A stretch of 64,000 bases of DNA from Rhodospirillales bacterium URHD0017 (GTDB lineage Bacteria; Pseudomonadota; Alphaproteobacteria; Reyranellales; Reyranellaceae), in assembly GCA_900110395.1 (NCBI GenBank), contig FODP01000003.1, positions 487,335 through 551,334 of the forward strand, read 5' to 3'. The notes under the pieces were generated by a model. The model ran no database searches, was not told the origin of the DNA, and saw only the letters and a program-made list of their open reading frames with translations. The position numbers and the translations under genes were made by a program. Shown in pieces: positions 44,142 to 52,343 of this stretch (position 1 is the stretch's first letter; each line of letters opens with the position of its first letter).

Positions 44142-45325
44142 TCCTCTCGCCCGCAGCCCGGGCGACAGCGGGCCTCGGCTTCACGCAGATCGTGGGCTGG
44201 GGCACCACCTTCCTGATGCCCGCGGTGCTGGGCCGACATATTCAGGAGTCGCTCGGCCTCGCGAGCGAAGTCGTGTTCGCCGGCATCACGGTGATGTTCG
44301 GCGTCGGCGCGCTGCTGGCACCGCAGGTCGGCCGACTGATCGACCGCACCGGCGCGCGCACCCTCATGGCGTCGGGCTCCGTGCTCTACGCCGTCTCGCT
44401 TGCCGCACTCGCCTTCAGCCAGGGGGTGGTGAGCTACCTCTTGTGTTGGGCGGCGATGGGCATCGCCTCGACCTTGGCGCTCAGCACGCCGTCCAGCATC
44501 GCCATCGCCCAGGTCGCTGGCCCCGGGGCGCGGCGCGCCATCGCCATGCTGGCGATCATCGGCGGCTTCGCCTCGACCGTGTTCTGGCCGCTGTCGGGCG
44601 CGCTCGACGTGGCGGTGGGCTGGCGCGGCACGATCCTGGTCTATGCCGCGATCCACCTCTTCGCCTGCCTGCCCGTCCATCTGCTGGTGCTGCCAGGCCA
44701 GCCGCCGGCGCACCACCTCGCCGCCGGGGCCAATCCGGCAGCGAGCGGCGTGCCGTCCGAGGTGCGCTCCCGCGCCTTCCTGTTGCTGTCGATCACGCTC
44801 TCCAGCGGCGCCTTCGTGTTCACCGGCGCCATGGTGCACATGATCGAGCTGATGCGCGGGCTCGGCCATCCCGCCGCCTCGGCGGTGTTCCTGGCCTCGC
44901 TGATCGGCCCCTCGCAGGTGACGGTGCGCCTGTTCGAGCTGCTGTTCGGCCATCGCTATTCGATCATGAACTCGGCGGTGTTCGGCTCGGCCATGCTGGT
45001 GCTGGGGCTGGCCGTGGCGCTGATCGACGGCGGCAACTTCGTCGTGGCGCTGGTTTGCATCATGTCCTACGGCATCGCCAACGGGCTGAAGGCCGTGCAG
45101 CGGGCCACCCTGCCGCTTGCCCTGTTCGGCCGCGGCCAGTTCGGCGCTTACATGGGCCGCCTCGCCCTGCCGCAGGGCATCGTCTCGGCCTCGGCACCGC
45201 CGGTCATCGCCGCCGTGCTCAGCAACTGGGGCACAGCCGGCGCGCTGTGGCTGATCTTCGCCGCAGCGACCCTGTCGCTCGTCAGCATGATCCTGCTGGC
45301 AAGGTTGGCGCGAAACGTTCGTTGA
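44138..45325 (+). CDS. MFS transporter
   Basis: A 395-residue major facilitator with about twelve hydrophobic segments. The conserved loop between helices 2 and 3 is seen as VGRLIDRTGARTLM near 67-80. It starts with GTG at 44138 in a GTGA overlap with the mtnA stop, and the first residues ILSPAARATAGLGFTQIVGW lead straight into helix 1. The close coupling suggests a role in handling methylthio-compounds or metabolites of the operon, but specificity is not readable. It ends four bases from the convergent lipoprotein-type gene. Confidence 0.88.
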   Translation: MILSPAARATAGLGFTQIVGWGTTFLMPAVLGRHIQESLGLASEVVFAGITVMFGVGALLAPQVGRLIDRTGARTLMASGSVLYAVSLAALAFSQGVVSYLLCWAAMGIASTLALSTPSSIAIAQVAGPGARRAIAMLAIIGGFASTVFWPLSGALDVAVGWRGTILVYAAIHLFACLPVHLLVLPGQPPAHHLAAGANPAASGVPSEVRSRAFLLLSITLSSGAFVFTGAMVHMIELMRGLGHPAASAVFLASLIGPSQVTVRLFELLFGHRYSIMNSAVFGSAMLVLGLAVALIDGGNFVVALVCIMSYGIANGLKAVQRATLPLALFGRGQFGAYMGRLALPQGIVSASAPPVIAAVLSNWGTAGALWLIFAAATLSLVSMILLARLARNVR

Positions 45326-45328
45326 GCT

Positions 45329-45775
45329 TTACCGGCCGGCGTCCGTCCTCACCGCACCCCACGACTTCTTCTTAGCGGACGTCGCGAAGCTGTCCGGATC
45401 GACCGTTACAATACGCGAGCAGCCGGGCAGGCCGTCGCCATAAAAGTCTTTCAGGGTGGCCTGTCGCGCTTCGGCATCGAGGATCGCCGTCGCGAGGTCC
45501 GTCGCGGCGACGAGGACGCGGTGATCGCCACAGAGGATACCGAGTGTCCAGCCCTGCCTGACGGCCGTGACCTCGGCGCCGCAATCACTTTGCTCCTTGG
45601 ACATGGCGTTGCATTTGCGCAACGCCGAGGCCAATGCCGGACCGTAGTGCTCGGAGGTTCCAACACCCCACGATCCGTCGAGTGCCAGCGTCACCACCGT
45701 CCATTCCGATACGTGTTGAGCGGCCAGGGGAACCGGCAACAGCAGGGCCAACAGAAACGCGAGGATCGCCTTCAT
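45329..45775 (-). CDS. Secreted protein, DUF4189-like
   Basis: A 148-residue exported protein with a signal peptide (MKAILAFLLALLLPVPLAAQ). The mature part opens with WTVVTLALDGSWGVGTSEHY, then GPALASALRKCNAMSKEQSD and CGAEVTAVRQGWTLGILCGD. Alternating Ala/Cys blocks of this form resemble DUF4189 domains, whose function is unknown. Cysteines at about 55, 65 and 82 could form disulfides. The ATG at 45775 is chosen for the signal peptide, with the frame open much farther upstream. It is divergent from the enoyl-CoA hydratase. Confidence 0.6.
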   Translation of the reverse strand: MKAILAFLLALLLPVPLAAQHVSEWTVVTLALDGSWGVGTSEHYGPALASALRKCNAMSKEQSDCGAEVTAVRQGWTLGILCGDHRVLVAATDLATAILDAEARQATLKDFYGDGLPGCSRIVTVDPDSFATSAKKKSWGAVRTDAGR

Positions 45776-45860
45776 GAGACCTCCGGCGAGCCCTATCACA
45801 TTCGGGGATTCCGCCGCCGCCGTCGGTGGCAATTCGCACAGTGCGCGATACGCTGAGGCT

Positions 45861-46643
45861 ATGAGCCAGACCGCCTTCATCCGCTCCACCGTCGACCGCC
45901 ATGTCGGCTGGCTGGAGTTCAACCGCCCGCCCGTCAACGCCTTCACCCGCGAGATGGTGGACGAGACCCACGACGCCATCGCCGCGGCGCTGGCCGATCG
46001 CGAGGTACGCGTGCTGGTGCTGGCGAGCGCCATCCCGCGCTACTTCAGTGCCGGCGCCGACCTGCACGTCTTCAAGGGCATCGGCCAGGACGGCATGCGT
46101 CGCTGGGCCGAGCGCTGCCACGGGATCGTGCGCCTGCTGCGCGGGTCGTCCAAGCCGCTGCTGGCGGCGATCAACGGCACCGCCGTCGGCGGCGGGCTGG
46201 AGATGACGCTGCATTGCGACCTGCGCTTCGCCGCGACCGATGCGAGGCTCGGCCAGCCCGAGATCAACATCGGCTTCATCCCGCCGATCGCCACCACCCA
46301 GGCGCTGGCCCGCCTGATCGGCCGGCCGCGCGCCATCCGCTATCTCTATGAGGGCGGCCTGGTACAGGCGACCGAAGCGCTGCAGTGGGGCCTGGTCGAC
46401 GAGTTGGTCGAGCCGGGGACATTGCGTGCCCGTGTCCAGACCTATGGCGAGGAGCTGGCCACCAAGTCGCCGACCGCCCTCGCCGCCATTCGCCGCACCG
46501 TGACCCTGGGCGGCGGCATGACTTTCGAGGACGGCATGGCCTTCGAGCTCGAGACGGTCGCCGGGCTGGCAACCACACCGGACTTCGCCGAAGGTGTCGA
46601 TGCCTTTCTCGCCAAGCGCCAGCCGAAGTGGAAAACCTCATGA
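45861..46643 (+). CDS. Enoyl-CoA hydratase/isomerase family protein
   Basis: A 260-residue crotonase-fold protein. It has PRYFSAGADLHVFKGI near 58-72 (oxyanion hole residue Ala/Gly in SAGAD) and AINGTAVGGGLEMTLHCDLRF near 108-128. The catalytic Glu position falls in LGQPEINIGFIPPI near 135-148, where the second Glu of typical hydratases is replaced by Ile/Asn context. Hydration, isomerisation or another crotonase reaction is possible. It overlaps the metallo-beta-lactamase-fold gene by 4 bases (ATGA). Confidence 0.88.
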   Translation: MSQTAFIRSTVDRHVGWLEFNRPPVNAFTREMVDETHDAIAAALADREVRVLVLASAIPRYFSAGADLHVFKGIGQDGMRRWAERCHGIVRLLRGSSKPLLAAINGTAVGGGLEMTLHCDLRFAATDARLGQPEINIGFIPPIATTQALARLIGRPRAIRYLYEGGLVQATEALQWGLVDELVEPGTLRARVQTYGEELATKSPTALAAIRRTVTLGGGMTFEDGMAFELETVAGLATTPDFAEGVDAFLAKRQPKWKTS

Positions 46644-47623
46644 CATCGCTTGCCGCCGTCGATTCGCTCGATATCCAGGTCATCGTCGACAACGTCACCG
46701 ATTCGCTGTCGTCCGTCCCCTCTTTCATCGAAACCGAACTGGGCGGCCTGGGACGCCGCCGTGGCGGCGCCTGGGTGCTAGGCGGCAACTGCCTGTGTTG
46801 CGCCGCGCACGGCCTCTCCTGCCTGCTCACGGTCAAGGCCAGCGGCCGCAGCCATTCAGTGCTGTTCGACACCGGACCGGAGGATCGCGTGTTCGAGCAG
46901 AACGTCTCGCGGCTCGGCCTCGATCTCGGACCCGTCGAGGCCATGGTGCTGAGCCACGGACATTGGGATCATGCCGGCGCCATGCTGCGCGCGCTCCAGC
47001 TCGTGCTCGACCGCAACGGCGGCAAGCGCGTTGGCTGCTACGTCCATCCCGACATGTTCCGCAGCCGCGCCGTCAAGATGCCGGACGGCTCCTTCCGGCC
47101 GATGGAGGACGTTCCCTCCATCGCCGACCTCGACGCCCAGGGCGGCAACGTCGTCTGCACGCGCGAGGCGCAGGTCATCGCCGGCAGCGTGTTCGTGAGC
47201 GGCGAGATCCCGCGCCGCACGCCGTTTGAGACCGGCCTGCCCGGGCAGCATCGCCGCACCGAGGACGGCAAGGGCTGGGAACCGGACGAGCTTCTAATCG
47301 ACGAGCGCTTCGTGGCGGTGAACGTGCGCGGCAAGGGGCTGGTCGTGCTGACGGCCTGCAGTCATGCCGGCGTGGTCAACGTCCTCAACCACGCGCGCGA
47401 AAGCTTCCCCGGCGTGAAGCTGCACTGCGTGCTGGGCGGCCTGCACCTCTCGGGCATCAACGAGCGCGTGATCCCCCAGACGGTCGAGGCCCTGAAAGGC
47501 TTCGACCTCGGTGTCATCGCCGCCGGCCATTGCACCGGCTGGCGCGCCCTGTCGGCGCTCAACAACGCCTTCGGCGACACGAAGCTCGCACCGCTCGCTG
47601 TCGGCAAGCGGCTCAGCTTCTAG
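46640..47623 (+). CDS. MBL-fold metallohydrolase (dihydropterin/Tflp-like group)
   Basis: A 327-residue metallo-beta-lactamase-fold protein of the group that includes dihydropterin-ribofuranosylaminobenzene-phosphate synthase-like proteins. The metal site is LSHGHWDHAGAM with His106, His108, Asp110 and His111. Later ligands are in LTACSHAGVVN near 240 and VIAAGHCTGW near 294. An unusual Cys cluster GNCLCCAAHGLSC (Cys51, 53, 54 and 61) lies just before the first strand of the fold. Function unknown; translation is coupled to the enoyl-CoA hydratase through ATGA. Confidence 0.85.
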   Translation: MTSLAAVDSLDIQVIVDNVTDSLSSVPSFIETELGGLGRRRGGAWVLGGNCLCCAAHGLSCLLTVKASGRSHSVLFDTGPEDRVFEQNVSRLGLDLGPVEAMVLSHGHWDHAGAMLRALQLVLDRNGGKRVGCYVHPDMFRSRAVKMPDGSFRPMEDVPSIADLDAQGGNVVCTREAQVIAGSVFVSGEIPRRTPFETGLPGQHRRTEDGKGWEPDELLIDERFVAVNVRGKGLVVLTACSHAGVVNVLNHARESFPGVKLHCVLGGLHLSGINERVIPQTVEALKGFDLGVIAAGHCTGWRALSALNNAFGDTKLAPLAVGKRLSF

Positions 47624-47658
47624 CCGCGGAAGATGTCCTTGCGCGCGACGGCGCGTTC
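47620..47658 (-). pseudogene. Relic of an acetamidase/formamidase C-terminus
   Basis: On the minus strand this stretch reads RAVARKDIFRG then TAG. The intact acetamidase gene at 49516 ends HAIVRKDIFAG then TGA. The two share 15 identical consecutive bases and an equal distance to the stop codon. No further homologous coding sequence precedes it, so it looks like the last dozen codons of a lost second copy, left 1.9 kb away. Function none. Confidence 0.45.
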
Positions 47659-47766
47659 CGTTGTAGAGGATTCCCCTTCACAACCGGGTGAGTGACACGC
47701 TATCGTCATGACGGTGCCGGAGTCTTCCTCGTGCAGACCAGCCTTGCACCGGAGAAGCGGGGACCC

Positions 47767-49500
47767 ATGGCGCTCGGCAAATTGCTCGAAAAATACCCGT
47801 TCCCCAACATCCTGATCATCATCACCGACCAGGAACGCGCGCTCGGCGAATGGCCGAAGGCCTACCGGGCGACCCTGGGCAAGCAGCTCAAGGCCATGAC
47901 GGCGCTCAAGCGCCATGGCCTGAGCTTCGAGCACGCCTACACGGCGAGCTGCATGTGCTCGGCCAGTCGCGCGACCTTCCAGACCAGCCAGTATCCCATC
48001 GTCACCGGCTGCACGACCACGGGCGTGTCGGTCCTGCCGACGCCGGACCTCTTTCCCAACATCGCATCGATCGTTGCCGCGGCCAATGCCAACTATGGCT
48101 GCTACTGGATCGGCAAGTGGCACCTGTTCGGGATGGACGAGCCTGGAGGCCAGGCGGCCGCCCTCACGCCTTGGGGTTACAGCGTCTACACGACGTTGGG
48201 CGGCCAGACGCTTGCGTGGGATTTTCCCGACGCCGGCATCAATCTCAGCGATACCTATCTCGGCGGCGGCACCCAGGGACCGACGCCGACTAACCAGAAC
48301 GACCAGCGCTACGTCAGCGATGCGGTCAGTTTCCTCGAGAGCATGGAGAACGCGACGGATCCCTGGTGCCTGGTTGTCTCGCTGGTCAATCCCCACGATG
48401 TCCATATCGGATTCATGGCGCCGGGCGACCAACCGCTCGATGCCGTCTACTACAATTCGGATTGTTGGAGCGGCGGGACCGCGCCGGTGCCCGACGATTC
48501 CATCCAGTCGCCGACCACGATGCCGCGTGGCCAGGCGTTCTATAGCTGGGCGACGCGGGCGTCTCAAAACGCCAACAAGAACGACTTCGTCAATTTCTAC
48601 GCCTATCTCACGACCTACGTGGACGGCCAGGTCGGCACCATCCTGTCGGCCATGACCGACCAGCAGAAGGAACAGACGCTGATCATCCGCTTCTCCGATC
48701 ACGGCGAGATGGGGCTGGCGCACGGCCTGATCGAGAAGTTCGTCAATGCCTACGGCCAGTGCACGCACGTGCCGCTGGTCTTCTCCAACAAGCTCGCCTG
48801 GCCCGAAGCTCGGACGACCCATCAAATCGCAAGCCTCGCCGACCTTGCGCCGACACTGGCAAACATTCTCGGCGTGACCGAGTTCAACGGCCGGTTCGTC
48901 GGCACGAACCTCTATGACGTCCTGCTCGACTCGCCCAATCGCGGCTCGCTGCAGACGTTCGTCCATTTCACCTACGACGACATGGCCGGCAACGGCGGGC
49001 CCAGCATCATCCGGACGATCCGATCGACGGACTGGGTCTATTCCGTCTATCTCGACAGCGTCTGCAGCGCGTCGGCCGGCTACTCCGACGCCGACTGGGA
49101 GATGTACGATCTCCAGAACGATCCGACCGAAATCAATAATCTCGCCGGCCAGGGCCTCGCCGAGCAGACGACGCTCGACCAGGAACTGCAGGCGCAGATG
49201 GTGGCGAAAGGCACCGCGCCGGCTTGGTATCCCGCGCACTGGCCGCCGCAGGCGACGGCCAACAGTCGCGGCGGGCCACCGCCCGGCGGCGGCACCGTGG
49301 TGCCGACCATCGCCGGGCTTCCCGGCATCACGGCCCAGCAGGTCGACGACCTGCGCTATGTCGGCGTGCGCACCGTCGCCGAGTTGCTGAAGCGAGGCGC
49401 GGCGGCCGAAGGGCGCAAGTCCCTCGCGAGCCTGGTGCCGGTCGACGAGGCGCTGCTCGACCGCTGGCTCGCGGCGGTCCGGCCGACGCCGCCGGGCTGA
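47767..49500 (+). CDS. Sulfatase (CSASR formylglycine type) with C-terminal helical extension
   Basis: A 577-residue arylsulfatase-type hydrolase. The N-terminal metal region is NILIIITDQE (Asp21), and the maturation motif CSASR at 64-68 puts the formylglycine Cys at 64. Other core parts are YWIGKWHLFG near 116-125, NPHDVHIGF near 205 and IIRFSDHGEMGLAHGL near 308. No signal peptide is seen. A linker RGGPPPGGG leads to about 70 extra residues (ITAQQVDDLRYVGVRTVAEL then LKRGAAA...LLDRWLAA) resembling helix-hairpin-helix repeats. The ATG at 47767 is preferred to an upstream one. Substrate unknown. Confidence 0.87.
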   Translation: MALGKLLEKYPFPNILIIITDQERALGEWPKAYRATLGKQLKAMTALKRHGLSFEHAYTASCMCSASRATFQTSQYPIVTGCTTTGVSVLPTPDLFPNIASIVAAANANYGCYWIGKWHLFGMDEPGGQAAALTPWGYSVYTTLGGQTLAWDFPDAGINLSDTYLGGGTQGPTPTNQNDQRYVSDAVSFLESMENATDPWCLVVSLVNPHDVHIGFMAPGDQPLDAVYYNSDCWSGGTAPVPDDSIQSPTTMPRGQAFYSWATRASQNANKNDFVNFYAYLTTYVDGQVGTILSAMTDQQKEQTLIIRFSDHGEMGLAHGLIEKFVNAYGQCTHVPLVFSNKLAWPEARTTHQIASLADLAPTLANILGVTEFNGRFVGTNLYDVLLDSPNRGSLQTFVHFTYDDMAGNGGPSIIRTIRSTDWVYSVYLDSVCSASAGYSDADWEMYDLQNDPTEINNLAGQGLAEQTTLDQELQAQMVAKGTAPAWYPAHWPPQATANSRGGPPPGGGTVVPTIAGLPGITAQQVDDLRYVGVRTVAELLKRGAAAEGRKSLASLVPVDEALLDRWLAAVRPTPPG

Positions 49501-49515
49501 CAACGACGTCTCGCG

Positions 49516-50907
49516 TCAGCCCGCAAAGATGTCCTTGCGCACGATCGCGTGAACGCCCCAGTTGCCGTCGACCACCTGGGTGATGCCGAAATCGACGGCG
49601 ATCGACATCAGGCTGATCGCCTCGTCCTCGGTGAGGTTCTTGGCCGTCATCAGGAAGCGCCGCATCTTGCGGAAGGCATCGCGCATGGCGAGGTCGACCG
49701 AAGACTTCCTGAAGATCTCGCTTTGTGCGTCGGCGCCGAGGTCGGCCAGGTAGTTGGGATAGCTGAAACCCTGCAGCACCCATTCGTCGCGCGTCTCGAT
49801 CATCGGGAAGTCGAGACCCTCGATCGGCGTGCCGCCGAGCTCGGCTGCCTTATGCAGGATGAGCTGGAAGGTGCCGGTCAGGGAACACTCGATCGCAGTG
49901 CCGCAGAGCTCTGAATCGCCCTGCGAGGCGTGCGGATCGCCGACCGACAACAGCGCGCCCGGCACCGCCACCGGATAGAAGGTCGAGGCGCCCTTGCCGA
50001 TGCGCCAGTTGTCGATGTTGCCGCCGGTATAGCTCGGCGGCACCGAGTTCACGTCGTCGGCTTCCTTGGGCGCCAGGCCCATGACGCCGAAATGCGGCCG
50101 CACGGGGATGCGCACGCCTTTCAGCACATCCCAGTTGCGCGTCGTCAGCGCATGGTCGACCGGCAGGCCGGGATAGTCGATGGTCGCGTGCGTGGCGCCG
50201 AATGGATCGACAATCTCGGGCCAGCGGAAATTGTAGATCGCCCGCGCCCAGTCGCGCCCGCCGGTGGCGTCGAGCTCGTAGATGGTGACGACTTCACGCG
50301 TGTCGCCGTCCAGGAAGTCCTTGTAGTGGTAACCCCAGTTGGCCGCCGCATTGCTGCCGAAGGCGAGCCCGCGGAACCTCGGATTGGCGCTGGGCCGCAA
50401 GGTCACGTCGAGGATGCGCACTTCCAGCACGTCGCCGGGCTCGGCGCCGCGCACCAGCACGGGGCCGGTGCAGATGTGCACGCCCAGCCCCTTGCCGTCG
50501 CCCTCGCCGGCGCCGCGACGCGCCACGCCCTTCTTGTCCCTGGTCCAGAGGTAAACGCTCTCGGCTCCGGGATCGCCCTCGATCATGCGCTCGTGGTCGT
50601 CGCTCGCCTGGTGGGTCAGGGTCTCGATGGTAATGAAGTCGCCGGACTCGACCTCGAGCTGCGGCTTGAGGTTTCTGCTGAAGAAGCCCCAATGGACCGT
50701 ATCGGCGTTGGCCGGCAGGCAATGATGCCGTGTCGCCGGCGAGACCCTTCGGGGCAGCGCGATGCCGCCCGCCGTCAGCGTCGCGACACCACCCTTGGCG
50801 GCGAATCGGCTGGCAAGGAAGGCGCGCCGCTCGCGCGCCATGTCCTCGACGAACTGACGGTGGTGCAGCTCGAACTCGGCGCAGGTCGGATCGTCGCCCT
50901 TGCACAT
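49516..50907 (-). CDS. Acetamidase/formamidase family protein
   Basis: A 463-residue FmdA/AmdA-type amidase that should hydrolyse short-chain amides to ammonia and acid. Typical parts are NADTVHWGFFSRNLKPQLEV near 66-85, GVHICTGPVLVRGAEPGDVL near 150, GVMGLAPKEAD near 283 and GDPHASQGDSELCGTAIE near 341. The start is ATG at 50907 (MCKGDDPTC). It begins 4 bases after the RidA stop, so it ends a three-gene operon that opens with the selenoprotein. Its C-terminal HAIVRKDIFAG recurs as a relic at 47620. Confidence 0.88.
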   Translation of the reverse strand: MCKGDDPTCAEFELHHRQFVEDMARERRAFLASRFAAKGGVATLTAGGIALPRRVSPATRHHCLPANADTVHWGFFSRNLKPQLEVESGDFITIETLTHQASDDHERMIEGDPGAESVYLWTRDKKGVARRGAGEGDGKGLGVHICTGPVLVRGAEPGDVLEVRILDVTLRPSANPRFRGLAFGSNAAANWGYHYKDFLDGDTREVVTIYELDATGGRDWARAIYNFRWPEIVDPFGATHATIDYPGLPVDHALTTRNWDVLKGVRIPVRPHFGVMGLAPKEADDVNSVPPSYTGGNIDNWRIGKGASTFYPVAVPGALLSVGDPHASQGDSELCGTAIECSLTGTFQLILHKAAELGGTPIEGLDFPMIETRDEWVLQGFSYPNYLADLGADAQSEIFRKSSVDLAMRDAFRKMRRFLMTAKNLTEDEAISLMSIAVDFGITQVVDGNWGVHAIVRKDIFAG

Positions 50908-50911
50908 GGGG

Positions 50912-51304
50912 CTACCGCTTGGCCAAAAGGTCGATCTCGACCATGGCGCCGCGCGCCAGGCCGGTGACACCGATGCAGGTCCGCGCCGGCCGGCGGTCGC
51001 CCGGGAAGTAGCTGGCATAGACCGCGTTCATGCGCGGGTAATTGGCCTCGAAGTCGGTGATGTAGACGCGCGCGCAGATCACGTGCTCCAGCCCGAGTTT
51101 GAGACCTCCCAGCACGATCTTGAGGTTCTCCATCACGCGCTTCGTCTGACCTTCTATGTCGGGCGGCAGCGGTTTGGCGTCATCGTCGGGCCAGGTCGGC
51201 ATCTGACCGGTGATGAAGCACCAGCCGTCGACCTCGACGGCGTGGCTGAACGGCGCGACCGGGGTCGGCGCGCCGGGAGCCATGAAGAACAGCGGTGCGC
51301 TCAT
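50912..51304 (-). CDS. RidA family protein (operon with acetamidase)
   Basis: A 130-residue RidA-family protein, distinct from the copy at 39673. Its parts are FSHAVEVDGWCFITGQMPTW near 19-38 and NLKIVLGGLKLGLEHVICAR then VYITDFEANYPRMNAVYASY, followed by RPARTCIGVTGLARGAMVEI at the C-terminus. The RPART motif keeps the catalytic Arg and the trailing Glu, so it is likely an active imine/enamine deaminase. It sits between the selenoprotein and acetamidase genes, suggesting it processes a reactive nitrogen intermediate. Confidence 0.9.
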   Translation of the reverse strand: MSAPLFFMAPGAPTPVAPFSHAVEVDGWCFITGQMPTWPDDDAKPLPPDIEGQTKRVMENLKIVLGGLKLGLEHVICARVYITDFEANYPRMNAVYASYFPGDRRPARTCIGVTGLARGAMVEIDLLAKR

Positions 51305-51361
51305 CGTTCCTGCCTCGATTGTTGTCCTGAAAGAGCAAGACACATGCCACGCGCGGGACGC

Positions 51362-52234
51362 TCAGGCCTCGTTGGTCGTGCCGGGCGGACGCATTGCCGC
51401 CCTGCGCACGCGGCGCTGGCGGCCGATCTCCAGCAGCTCCTCGCGCTTGGCAGGATCGACGCGCCCGTAGCGCCCGCGCCAATCGGGATCCTCCCAGATG
51501 AACGGCGCGGTGATGGTGGTGCGCGGCCCGCTCGCGGAAGAGAGCAGGTCGAGGGCCATCGCCACGACGCTGCGCTGGATGTCGCGGCGGTACGGCGGGC
51601 CACAGGGATTGCCGAGCGGGAAATCGGTGAAGACGAAGCGCGGCACGCCGCAATGTTCGACGATGTCGCGCGCCGAGCCGATGATCACGGTGGGCAGGCC
51701 GTTGGCCTCGAGGTGACGGGCGACCAAACTCACGGTTTGGTGGCAGACGGGTCAAAGCGGACAGAGGAGCGCGGCATCGGCGCCGTCGGCGCGCAGGCGC
51801 GACAGGACTTGCGGCGCATCGACCGCGAGTGTCTTGCGCTGGCTGTATTCCGTCGGAATGCCATGGAAGTGTGCGGCGAGGCCGGCGAAGACGCCCTCGC
51901 CCGCCAGCTCCGTCGCGACCTCGATCGGCAGGTAGCTGCCGCGGTCACGCGTGTGGGTGGATTCCTTGTCCCAAGCGACATTGTCCGTGAAGGGACGCTC
52001 CGGCGGGTCGGCGACCAGGCCCGACCAGACATGGCGGACGCCGAGGCTGTCGACATTGCCGCGATCAGGTGGGCTCGCCGTCGTCAACAGGGCGATCGTC
52101 GACTGGGCGAGCGGCTCTTGTAGACGCGCAAATGGCACGTCGGCGAACGTCGCCCACACATAGTCGCTCTCGTAGCCGAGCGCGCGATAGTAAAGGCGCG
52201 TGCGCTCCATGTACGGGACGGGCTGATCGGCCAC
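51362..52234 (-). CDS. Glycine/sarcosine/betaine reductase selenoprotein B family protein with in-frame UGA (Sec161)
   Basis: A 290-residue protein if the single in-frame TGA at 51752-51754 is read as selenocysteine. The 160 residues before it include VPYMERTRLYYRALGYESDY, AWDKESTHTRDRGSYLPIEV and ADGADAALLCPL, and the frame continues past TGA without break as PVCHQTVSLVARHLEANGLP, giving the motif U-x-x-C-x-x-T (Sec161, Cys164, Thr167). This family is typically a UxxC or CxxC redox protein related to GrdB. The GTG at 52234 is chosen because AAGGAGT lies 7 bases upstream; an ATG eight codons later is possible. Sec insertion factors are outside the window. Confidence 0.8.
51723..51754 (-). promoter_or_regulatory. 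Predicted bacterial SECIS element following the UGA codon
   Basis: Immediately after the UGA the mRNA folds as ACCAAAC-CGUGA-GUUUGGU: a perfect 7-base-pair stem at 51723-51741 with a 5-base loop. The loop begins 17 bases after the UGA and carries G as its second base followed by U. This matches the general bacterial SECIS rule of an apical loop 16-37 bases downstream with a G among its first two bases. It lies inside the coding sequence, in codons for HQTVSLV. Confidence 0.65.
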
Positions 52235-52343
52235 CAACGCACTCCTTCTGATGCCCAATGTTACCCCAGCCGCGACGCGCCCCTCAACCTCAGGCGGAGC
52301 CTTCAGCGCGTGACGCCCGCAACGGCGACGGGGATAATGGGCA

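Noticed and set aside
47620..49503. 627-codon minus-strand open frame covering the sulfatase
   Set aside because: The sulfatase carries its catalytic motifs in the sense frame. Only the last dozen antisense codons (relic of acetamidase) look real.
51752..51754. TGA taken as an ordinary stop giving two separate short genes
   Set aside because: The downstream part has no good start, is in the same frame, and the combined protein is continuous and has a SECIS-like hairpin. Rejected in favour of read-through, though absence of Sec machinery would reverse this.
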